Below are positions 1-5,456 of a stretch of DNA of 7,419 bases, piece by piece (the first letter of the stretch is position 1; every line of letters begins with the position of its first letter). A program made the translations under genes and the position numbers. The notes beneath the pieces were generated by a model, which was given only the letters and a program-made list of their open reading frames with translations, did no database searches and was not told where the DNA came from. Source of the stretch: JAIMBK01 sp040755975 (GTDB lineage Bacteria > Bacillota > Desulfotomaculia > Desulfotomaculales > Nap2-2B); the NCBI GenBank assembly GCA_040755975.1, contig JBFLZY010000111.1:1-7419 (forward strand), read 5' to 3'.

Positions 1-762
1 ATCCTCATTTTCTTCGGTGATTGGCGGGTTGCCGGCCCGGCCGTTGGCCAGCGCCAGGACCATGTCGTTGGTGCTGGTGTCTCCGTCGATGGTGACCATG
101 TTGAAGGAACGATCCACCGCGTAACGCAGGATATCCTGCAGGCATTTTGCGGAGACGGCGGCGTCCGTGGTGAGAAAACAGAGCATGGTGGCCAGGCTGG
201 GGTGGATCATTCCCGCCCCTTTGACAATGGCGCCGGCGGTCACTTCTCTGCCGCCTAAAGAAAAGCGCGCGGCAATTTCTTTCGGTTCCGTGTCCGTGGT
301 CATGATTGCTTCGGCGGCCGCCGATCCGCCGTCTTTGCTTAAATTCTTGACGGCGGCGGCGATTCCCGGCAAAACTCTCTCCATGGGCAGGGGTTGGCCA
401 ATCACTCCGGTGGAAGCCACCAGCACGTGCTTGGGAGGAATTTGCAGCAACCGGGCGGCTTCGGCGGCCATCGCCAGGGCGTCCTGCAAACCCTGCTCGC
501 CGTTGCAGGCGTTGGCGTTGCCGCTGTTGGCCACGATGGCCTGCGCCACCCCGTTTTTCACTCTGGGTATGGTCACTGTCAAGGGCGCGGCCTTCACGCG
601 GTTGGTGGTAAACAGGCCGGCCGCGCTGGCCGGAACCTCGGAAAAAATTAAGGCTACATCTTTCTTTTCTTTATGCTTTATCGCGGCGCTAACCCCAGCG
701 GCCAGGAAGCCCTGCGGGGCGGCAACGCCGCCGGGGATAACTTTTAGAACATTGTCTTTCAA
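1..762 (-). CDS. argJ: Bifunctional glutamate N-acetyltransferase / amino-acid acetyltransferase ArgJ (C-terminus cut by window edge)
   Basis: ArgJ moves the acetyl group from N-acetylornithine to glutamate (acetyl cycle of arginine synthesis) and in many bacteria also makes N-acetylglutamate from acetyl-CoA; it is cytoplasmic. The 254 visible residues read from the complement include the N-terminal IPGGVAAPQGF, the VANSGNANACNG stretch, STGVIG, and the autocleavage motif KGAGMIHPSLATML. Cleavage in the family falls before the Thr, here Thr192 (codon 189-187), which becomes the nucleophile of the beta chain. About 150 C-terminal residues are missing, judged from the usual length near 400. The TTG start at 762 is chosen because a GGGGG Shine-Dalgarno (776-772) lies 9 nt upstream and the protein then begins just before the conserved IPGG. 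The frame stays open further upstream to a stop near 947, but no better start with a ribosome site was seen there. It lies downstream of argC, presumably in one operon. Whether it is mono- or bifunctional cannot be told from sequence alone. Confidence 0.93.
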   Translation of the reverse strand, partial: MKDNVLKVIPGGVAAPQGFLAAGVSAAIKHKEKKDVALIFSEVPASAAGLFTTNRVKAAPLTVTIPRVKNGVAQAIVANSGNANACNGEQGLQDALAMAAEAARLLQIPPKHVLVASTGVIGQPLPMERVLPGIAAAVKNLSKDGGSAAAEAIMTTDTEPKEIAARFSLGGREVTAGAIVKGAGMIHPSLATMLCFLTTDAAVSAKCLQDILRYAVDRSFNMVTIDGDTSTNDMVLALANGRAGNPPITEENED

Positions 763-830
763 AAACTGTAACCCCCGTTCTTCAAAAAGGTATTGATCTC
801 CATGCCAATTTCGTTGCACCAACAGAGAGC

Positions 831-909
831 GAAAATGGGCGGCCCGCCGTTCGATTTGCCCGGAGCATCGGAGCGACGGCAAACGAACGGCGGGCGAAAG
901 CCTATTTTC
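831..909. repeat. Long imperfect palindrome between argC and argJ
   Basis: The core arms are 842-860 (GCCCGCCGTTCGATTTGCC) and 878-895 (GGCAAACGAACGGCGGGC). They are complementary over 18 bp with a single bulged A, around a 17-nt loop. Outside this, 831-840 (gaaaatgggc) pairs with 900-909 (gcctattttc) with one mismatch, after a small asymmetric internal loop. In RNA this would be a very stable hairpin. No T-run follows it on either strand, so it is not a typical intrinsic terminator. It could be a REP/MITE-type insertion or an mRNA processing or stability element between two operon genes. Confidence 0.85.
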
Positions 910-942
910 AGGGTAGACCCCGATGCCCCCAAAGGTTGCCCC

Positions 943-1983
943 CTATGGGTATACCCCCGGTCCCTCCAGGCCGGTGTCTTCGGGTAACCCCAGGATAATA
1001 TTCATATTCTGGACGGCCTGTCCCGATGCCCCTTTAATCAGGTTGTCGATGGCGGAAACAATCACAATTCTTCCCGTCCGCTGATCCACTACGACCCCCA
1101 CGTCGCAATGGTTGGAACCCGCGACCATCTTGGTGGCGGGCAGCATCCCGGCCGGCAGGATACGGACGAACGGTTCGCCGGCGTAGAATTCCCGGTATAA
1201 GGCCAGCGCCTCTTCCTGGCCGACGGGCCGGGTCAACTTCCCGTAGATGGTGCTCAGGATGCCGCGGGTCAGCGGGGTAAGGTGCGGGGTAAAGGACACC
1301 ACCACTTCCTCCCCGGCCAGCAGGCTCAGCTCCTGCTCGATTTCCGGCGTATGACGGTGGGAGGCTACCCCGTATGCTTTAAGATTTTCGTTAACTTCAC
1401 AGTAATGCGTGTTCAGGGAAAGGCCCCGGCCGGCCCCTGAAACCCCGGACTTGGAATCAATAACGATGCTGTCCGGTTCAACCAGGCCGTTTTTTAACAG
1501 CGGGGCCAAACCCAGGATGACACTGGTCGGATAGCAGCCGGGGTTGGCGATCAGCCGGGCCATGCGGATTTTCTCCCGGTGAATTTCAGGCAGCCCGTAC
1601 GCGGCTTCCGCGGCCAGCTCCCGGGCGCTGTGGGTTACCCCGTACCATTTTTCGTAAACTTCGGCCTTGCGGAAACGAAAATCGGCCCCCAGATCGATGA
1701 GGATTTTGCCCCGCCCGACGATTTCGGCAGCCAGGGCCAGAGCGTGGCCGTGCGGCAAGGAAACAAAGATTACATCGCAGTTGCTGATCAGTTTCTCCAG
1801 GTCCTGCTCTTCGCAAATCAAATCCACATAATTATACAGGTGCGGGTAGACTTCCCAGAAGGGCCTGCCCGCATAGCTTTGCGTCGTCAGGGCCGCCAGA
1901 TCCGCCTGGGGGTGCCGGGATAAGATCCGCACCAGCTCCGCTCCCGTATAACCGGTGGCGCCGATAATGCCTGCTTTAAACAT
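943..1983 (-). CDS. argC: N-acetyl-gamma-glutamyl-phosphate reductase ArgC
   Basis: ArgC catalyses the NADPH-dependent reduction of N-acetylglutamyl phosphate to N-acetylglutamate semialdehyde, the third step of arginine synthesis, in the cytoplasm. The 346-residue product has the family's usual length. The N-terminal Rossmann motif GATGYTGAE is at residues 8-16, the catalytic cysteine is Cys150 in ANPGCYPTS, and SKSGVSGAGR and SHRHTPEIEQE follow in the expected order. It ends naturally at GLEGPGVYP. The ATG at 1983 is supported by GGAGGTG (1995-1989) with 5 nt spacing. It is the first gene of the minus-strand arg cluster with argJ 180 nt downstream, a wide gap for this gene pair that is partly filled by a palindrome. 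An ARG-box-like operator covers its promoter. Confidence 0.97.
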   Translation of the reverse strand: MFKAGIIGATGYTGAELVRILSRHPQADLAALTTQSYAGRPFWEVYPHLYNYVDLICEEQDLEKLISNCDVIFVSLPHGHALALAAEIVGRGKILIDLGADFRFRKAEVYEKWYGVTHSARELAAEAAYGLPEIHREKIRMARLIANPGCYPTSVILGLAPLLKNGLVEPDSIVIDSKSGVSGAGRGLSLNTHYCEVNENLKAYGVASHRHTPEIEQELSLLAGEEVVVSFTPHLTPLTRGILSTIYGKLTRPVGQEEALALYREFYAGEPFVRILPAGMLPATKMVAGSNHCDVGVVVDQRTGRIVIVSAIDNLIKGASGQAVQNMNIILGLPEDTGLEGPGVYP

Positions 1984-2000
1984 CGCTTCACCTCCAAACG

Positions 2001-2034
2001 CTAATAATTATACAACTGGTTGCATAAAAATACA
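2001..2034. promoter_or_regulatory. Tandem ARG boxes (putative ArgR/AhrC operator)
   Basis: The sequence TGCATAAAAATACA at 2021-2034 matches the known ARG-box core TGAATAAAAATTCA at 12 of 14 positions and keeps the palindromic TGNAT-N4-ATNCA pattern. A weaker copy, TGTATAATTATTAG on the minus strand, spans 2014-2001. The centres are 20 bp apart, about two helical turns, close to the spacing of paired ARG boxes in known operators. Binding would occlude both promoter elements of argC. The arginine repressor itself is not in the window. Confidence 0.7.
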
Positions 2035-2035
2035 A
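2007..2035 (-). promoter_or_regulatory. argC promoter (sigma-A type)
   Basis: Reading the minus strand, TTGTAT (2035-2030) is separated by 17 bp from a perfect TATAAT (2012-2007). The -35 keeps the TTG but is otherwise weak. Transcription would start near 2000, giving a leader of about 17 nt that just contains the argC ribosome binding site. The -10 and -35 elements each lie inside one of the two ARG-box-like palindromes, as expected for a repressed promoter. Confidence 0.72.
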
Positions 2036-2098
2036 CATTTGGACAAAAAATTTTTGCAGCCGGGAGCGGTTGAGCAGGAAGGTTGAAAAGAAATGACC

Positions 2099-2128
2099 TT
2101 GTTAATTGTAGTGGTTATATGGTAGATT
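2099..2128 (+). promoter_or_regulatory. Weak candidate promoter for acuA
   Basis: TTGTTA (2099-2104) and TAGATT (2123-2128) are separated by 18 bp. Each matches the sigma-A consensus at 4 of 6 positions. This is the best pair I could find in the AT-rich part of the argC-acuA divergent region, but it is weak and other placements are possible. Confidence 0.3.
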
Positions 2129-2146
2129 AAAAACAATGTTGCCTGT

Positions 2147-2164
2147 CTGGGGAATAATCCCCGG
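2147..2164 (+). other. Small hairpin in the acuA leader
   Basis: CTGGGGA and TCCCCGG form a 7-bp stem (one G-T wobble) around the loop ATAA. It ends about 25 nt before the acuA Shine-Dalgarno. There is no T-run directly after it, so it is not an obvious terminator. It could affect leader stability, or it could be chance. Confidence 0.4.
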
Positions 2165-2204
2165 TTATGTTTGCCCCGGTGTTTTTCTTGGAGGTGCCGA
2201 TTAA

Positions 2205-2843
2205 ATGTGCCGTGGAGAAGTAAAGGTTCCGTCGTTTGCGGCCAGCGACCGGAAGTCTGTTCAGACGCCCCGTGGCCCGGTGGAATTTCTTGCCCGGGCC
2301 GCTCCCGGGCTGCTGGCTGAACTGGTCATGGACGAAGGGTTAAACAACTTCCGGCCGGCCGAACGCCAGCATAAGGCCCTGCTTTTGATTGCCGGGTTGC
2401 CGGAAGGAAGGGTCGCCATTGCCAGAAGCGGGCCGGTGATTATCGGCTACGTAAATTTCCATCGCCCCCACAAGTTCAGCCGCTGGGTCCGCCACCCTTT
2501 GATGCTGGAAGTCGGCGGGATCGAGATCAGTCCCGCCTGGCGGCACCTGGGAATTGCCTCGCAACTGCTGAAAGTTGCCTTTGCCGATCCTTGCGTTGAA
2601 GATTACATTGTCTTTACTACGGAATATTGCTGGCACTGGGACCTGGCCGGAAGCGGGCTGGATATCTGGCAGTACCGGCGGATCATGGTGAGGCTCTTTG
2701 AGGCCGTGGGGATGGTGAAAATGGAAACCGATGACCGGGATATCCTGGCCCACCCGGCCAACGTTTTTATGGCGCGGATCGGAAAAAACGTGCCTGCCGG
2801 GCAGGTGAAAAGTTTTCAAAAGCTGCTTTTCAAACACCCGTGA
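2205..2843 (+). CDS. acuA: AcuA-like GNAT protein acetyltransferase (acetyl-CoA synthetase control)
   Basis: In Bacillus subtilis, AcuA acetylates the active-site lysine of acetyl-CoA synthetase AcsA and switches it off. The 212-residue product matches the AcuA pattern as I recall it along its length: FRP..QHKALL.IAGLPEGR (residues 49-69), IIGYVNF (79-85), an acetyl-CoA binding loop of R-x-x-G-x-A type at 113-118 (RHLGIA), TTEYCWHWDL (138-147), and HPANVFMARIGKNVP near the C-terminus (183-197). The ATG at 2205 has GGAGGTG (2190-2196) 8 nt upstream. B. subtilis AcuA travels with acuB and the deacetylase gene acuC; neither is seen here. The gene stands alone, divergent from argC and convergent with a hydrolase gene. 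No membrane segment or signal peptide is visible. The last 121 coding bases lie in the 127-bp segment repeated after the N gap. The copy before the gap is complete. Confidence 0.88.
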   Translation: MCRGEVKVPSFAASDRKSVQTPRGPVEFLARAAPGLLAELVMDEGLNNFRPAERQHKALLLIAGLPEGRVAIARSGPVIIGYVNFHRPHKFSRWVRHPLMLEVGGIEISPAWRHLGIASQLLKVAFADPCVEDYIVFTTEYCWHWDLAGSGLDIWQYRRIMVRLFEAVGMVKMETDDRDILAHPANVFMARIGKNVPAGQVKSFQKLLFKHP

Positions 2844-2849
2844 ATCTGC

Positions 2850-2949
2850 NNNNNNNNNNNNNNNNNNNNNNNNNNNNNNNNNNNNNNNNNNNNNNNNNNN
2901 NNNNNNNNNNNNNNNNNNNNNNNNNNNNNNNNNNNNNNNNNNNNNNNNN
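2850..2949. other. Assembly gap of exactly 100 N
   Basis: A run of exactly 100 N is the conventional placeholder for a gap of unknown length. Because the flanks carry the same 127 bases, the two contigs probably overlap, and no sequence is likely to be missing. The true join would then run from 2849 directly to 3077. Confidence 0.95.
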
Positions 2950-3076
2950 GGAAACCGATGACCGGGATATCCTGGCCCACCCGGCCAACGTTTTTATGGC
3001 GCGGATCGGAAAAAACGTGCCTGCCGGGCAGGTGAAAAGTTTTCAAAAGCTGCTTTTCAAACACCCGTGAATCTGC
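2950..3076 (+). repeat. Exact 127-bp duplicate of 2723-2849 (acuA 3' end), probable assembly artefact
   Basis: Bases 2950-3076 are identical to 2723-2849, including the last 40 acuA codons, the TGA stop (here 3068-3070) and the following atctgc. The match begins at the first base after the N run and ends, in the first copy, at the last base before it. Such a duplication is what results when two contigs ending on the same 127-mer are scaffolded without merging. It should not be annotated as a second gene or pseudogene. Confidence 0.9.
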
Positions 3077-3125
3077 CCGGGACTCAGGCGAACCCCACGT
3101 CAAAGTGACAGCTCCTGGGAATGGT

Positions 3126-3923
3126 TTACTTGCAAAAGGAGCGGATAAAGTTTTCGGAGGAAAACTGGTCCTGCGTGGACTCTTTTAAGGTGCTTTCCCG
3201 GCCAAAAATTTCCTTGACCATTTGAGCCGGGGTGAAACCTTGCGCGTTAAGCCTGTTAACCTGGGCCGCGATCCTCTCCAAATATAAAATTGTCCTTGCC
3301 AGTGCCCCGGACGCTTCCTCGACAATATTTCCCAGCCCCGTAAAGAGAACCTGCGGGTGTAAATGGTGCACTTTCCGCAAAGATTCGATGATTTCGTTCT
3401 GGTTATCCTCCGGCCGGGCCGTCTTGGGCGTTTCCGAGACAAATAAATCCCCTGCAAAGAGCCAGCCTTTTTCCGGCAGCCAGAGTACAACGTGGTCGTC
3501 GCTGTGACCGGGCGTTTCGATGACTTCGAAACGATACCTTCCGGTGCGTACTTCGTTGCCCAGGGGCCTCGGTCGCGAGGGCTCCGGGCAGCCCCAAACC
3601 AGTTCTTGATAAGGGTATAACCTGGGTTTGGCGGCAATTCTCTCGATGGATTTCCCAGGAGCGTAAATTTCGATCCCCAACTCCCGTTGAAGCAGGGCGT
3701 TTCCCCCGATGTGATCTTCGTGGTAGTGGGTATTGACGGCTTTTTCTACCTTTTCTCCGCGCAGCTCCTCTAAAAGCTCGTGAGCCGTATGAGCAGGGCC
3801 GGTATCAATCAGCAGACCGTCCAACAGGTAAACGGCCCCCCAGTATAATACCTGGTTGTTTACCGCCCTGCCCAATTTGAATTGAATGACATCTTCATAC
3901 ATGTGACGTTCGATCATAATCAT
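3126..3923 (-). CDS. Metallo-beta-lactamase-fold hydrolase, substrate unknown
   Basis: This is a cytoplasmic, probably zinc-dependent hydrolase of the broad glyoxalase II/lactonase-like superfamily; its substrate cannot be named. The ATG at 3923 gives 265 residues. The metal motif THYHEDHIGG supplies His66, His68, Asp70 and His71; GHSDDH supplies His140; and FAGD supplies the bridging Asp159. The usual last ligand, a histidine in a GHG motif, appears as Gly-Leu-Gly in LFTGLGN near residue 196. A helical C-terminal tail follows. The frame stays open upstream to a TTG at 4004, but that codon is the start of a good -35 and the ATG at 3980 overlaps the -10, so translation must start downstream. 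The ATG at 3923 has AGGAA (3935-3931) 7 nt upstream; the ATG at 3917 is a close alternative. It converges on acuA, with only about 55 nt between the stops once the gap is closed and no clear terminator. Confidence 0.85.
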   Translation of the reverse strand: MIMIERHMYEDVIQFKLGRAVNNQVLYWGAVYLLDGLLIDTGPAHTAHELLEELRGEKVEKAVNTHYHEDHIGGNALLQRELGIEIYAPGKSIERIAAKPRLYPYQELVWGCPEPSRPRPLGNEVRTGRYRFEVIETPGHSDDHVVLWLPEKGWLFAGDLFVSETPKTARPEDNQNEIIESLRKVHHLHPQVLFTGLGNIVEEASGALARTILYLERIAAQVNRLNAQGFTPAQMVKEIFGRESTLKESTQDQFSSENFIRSFCK

Positions 3924-3975
3924 CCCACCGTTCCTAAAAATAACTTTCTGGTCAAATTTACTACTGCTGTTTAAA

Positions 3976-4004
3976 AGCATATCTTTCCTTAAACAAATTG
4001 TCAA
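3976..4004 (-). promoter_or_regulatory. Promoter of the metallo-beta-lactamase-fold hydrolase gene
   Basis: On the minus strand a perfect TTGACA (4004-3999) is followed after 17 bp by TATGCT (3981-3976), 4 of 6 to the -10 consensus. The expected start of transcription near 3969 leaves a leader of about 45 nt before the ATG at 3923. This argues against the longer reading frame that begins at 4004. Confidence 0.7.
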
Positions 4005-4238
4005 TGATGTTTTGAAAGTAATGATCGACCCGGAAGGGGTATTTCTGGCGTAAACAATCTGTTTTCGAGATGTTTTCGAGATAGGGCGGGATTTTCAAAG
4101 GATGGGCAAAAAATCTTGAGATCGAGAGATGGATGAGGCGTTAAGAATTTTTGTTGCGGAATATTAATCTGTTTTGTTATTATTTACTTAATTATTTTAA
4201 AAAGTACATAAGGTTTAATTTTGAAAGGGGAGAGAATA
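4005..4238. other. Intergenic region between the divergent hydrolase and thiolase genes
   Basis: With the corrected starts, no gene lies between 3924 and 4238. The left part holds the hydrolase promoter, then a tandem 11-bp repeat. The part from about 4141 to 4220 is strongly AT-rich and should hold the thiolase promoter. A weak option is TTGCGG (4154-4159) with TATTAT (4178-4183), spacer 18. I found no convincing sigma-54 type site, riboswitch or small gene. Confidence 0.5.
4061..4082 (+). repeat. Tandem 11-bp direct repeat upstream of the thiolase gene
   Basis: GTTTTCGAGAT occurs twice in a row without mismatch. The period is close to one helical turn, so both copies would present the same face of the DNA. 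It lies between the two divergent genes, roughly 60 bp upstream of the hydrolase -35 and 157 bp upstream of the thiolase start. It may be a regulator site or a chance slippage product. Confidence 0.8.
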
Positions 4239-5438
4239 GTGAAGGAAGTGGTGGTCGTCAGCGCCTGCCGGACGCCCATCGGCAGGTTTGGGGGGATGTT
4301 GCGCTCTTTAACGGCAGTTGAGCTGGGGGCTTTGGTGATCAAAGAATCTTTGCGCAGAGCCGGGGTAAAACCCGAACAGGTCGATTACGTTTTCCTGGGG
4401 CAGGTGGTGACGGCCGGATGCGGCCAGGTGCCCGCCCGCCAGGCAGCGGTTAAGGCCGGCGTTCCGGCGGACGTTCCCGCCATCACGATTAATAAAGTAT
4501 GTTCATCCGGGATTAAGGCGATCGACCTGGCGGCGCAAATGATCGCCGCCGGCAGGGCGGACATTTGCGTTGCCGGGGGAATGGAAAGCATGTCCAATAC
4601 GCCATACGGCCTTCCGGAAATGAGGTGGGGGGCGAGGATGGGCGTTCCCGGAAGGCAGGTGCTGGATTTAATGGTATACGACGGCCTCTGGTGCTCGTTT
4701 TATAACCGCCACATGGCGGTGCACGGTTCGGAAGTGGCGAAGGAGTTCGGGATCACGCGGGAAGACCAGGACCGGTGGGCGTACCATAGCCAGATGAACG
4801 CCAAACAGGCAATGGAAGGCGGGAAATTGAAAGATGAAATTGTTCCCGTGGAAATCCGGGATCCCCGGGGAGGGGTGAAAACAGTGGAAATCGACGAGCA
4901 GCCCAGGCCGGAAACAACCCTGGAAGCACTGGCCAAACTCCCCCCCGTGTTTGACCCGGACGGTACCGTTACGGCCGGCAATGCCCCGGGGATCAATGAC
5001 GGCGCGGCCGCCGTGGTGGTGATGTCCAGGGAAAAAGCCGCCGAGTTGGGGATTGCGCCCTTGTGGGCGATTCTGGGGTACGCGGAAGTTTCCCAGGACC
5101 CCAAATACATAGCCACCGTGCCGGGACTGTCGATCCGGAAACTTTTGAAAGATACCGGTTATGCTCTGGAGCAAATGAAAATTATTGAAATAAACGAGGC
5201 TTTTGCCGCGGTGGTGCTGGTCAGCGCAAAGAAGATTCTGGAAATGCCGGAAGAGGATTTGTACACCAGGGTGAACGTCAATGGCGGCGCCATTGCTTAC
5301 GGGCACCCCATCGGGGCCACGGGCGCCCGGATTGCCATGACCCTGGCCTACGAGCTTAAGCGGCGCGGCGGCGGGATCGGTATCTGCGGAATTTGTAGCG
5401 GCGCGGCGCAGGGCGACGCCATGTTGATTAAAGTTTAA
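4239..5438 (+). CDS. Thiolase (acetyl-CoA C-acyltransferase / acetyltransferase family)
   Basis: Thiolases cleave 3-ketoacyl-CoA with CoA or condense two acetyl-CoA. Next to acyl-CoA dehydrogenases, a degradative role in beta-oxidation is likely. The product is 399 residues, normal for the family. It opens with MKEVVVVSACRTPIGRFGG. The acyl-carrying cysteine is Cys88 in NKVCSSGIKAI, and NEAFA (319-323) and the catalytic His356 in GHPIGATGAR are intact. The second catalytic cysteine is Cys386, but its surroundings read C-S-G-A-A-Q-G and not the usual C-x-G-G-G-x-G. The family's GNASGxNDGAA is GNAPGINDGAA (Pro250). The GTG at 4239 is chosen over an in-frame TTG at 4221 because AAGGGGAG (4225-4232) lies inside the longer frame and 6 nt before the GTG. 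It is probably first in an operon with the dehydrogenase 15 nt downstream. Substrate chain length is not readable. Confidence 0.93.
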   Translation: MKEVVVVSACRTPIGRFGGMLRSLTAVELGALVIKESLRRAGVKPEQVDYVFLGQVVTAGCGQVPARQAAVKAGVPADVPAITINKVCSSGIKAIDLAAQMIAAGRADICVAGGMESMSNTPYGLPEMRWGARMGVPGRQVLDLMVYDGLWCSFYNRHMAVHGSEVAKEFGITREDQDRWAYHSQMNAKQAMEGGKLKDEIVPVEIRDPRGGVKTVEIDEQPRPETTLEALAKLPPVFDPDGTVTAGNAPGINDGAAAVVVMSREKAAELGIAPLWAILGYAEVSQDPKYIATVPGLSIRKLLKDTGYALEQMKIIEINEAFAAVVLVSAKKILEMPEEDLYTRVNVNGGAIAYGHPIGATGARIAMTLAYELKRRGGGIGICGICSGAAQGDAMLIKV

Positions 5439-5456
5439 AAGGAGATGATTATTTTG
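5437..5456 (+). promoter_or_regulatory. Ribosome binding site that sets a TTG start for the first acyl-CoA dehydrogenase
   Basis: AAAAGGAG (5437-5444) touches the in-frame ATG at 5445 with no spacing, so that ATG is unlikely to initiate. The in-frame TTG at 5454 is 9 nt downstream, a normal distance, and gives MPYLLTDEQKML, a typical family N-terminus. The site overlaps the thiolase TAA stop, suggesting translational coupling. Confidence 0.75.

Noticed and set aside
167..796. A 209-codon plus-strand open frame opposite argJ
   Set aside because: It is antisense to a clearly conserved ArgJ coding sequence and is kept open by high GC; its product shows no recognisable motif.
763..947. In-frame N-terminal extension of ArgJ through the palindrome (residues such as VQRNWHGDQYLFEERG)
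   Set aside because: The frame is open, but there is no Shine-Dalgarno before the available GTG at 819. ArgJ proteins normally begin just before the PGG motif, and the stretch includes the palindrome.
2840..3070. An open frame running through the N gap and re-encoding the acuA C-terminus
   Set aside because: It is an artefact of translating through N and the duplicated 127-bp contig overlap. It has no start or ribosome site of its own.
3071..3125. A bidirectional terminator between acuA and the convergent hydrolase gene
   Set aside because: Only a weak CCCGGGA/TCCTGGG pairing about 30 nt apart was seen, with no T-run on either strand.
4005..4238. Sigma-54 promoter or riboswitch upstream of the thiolase
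   Set aside because: No GG-N10-GC type -24/-12 pair at plausible positions and no recognisable aptamer-like set of paired stems was found by eye.
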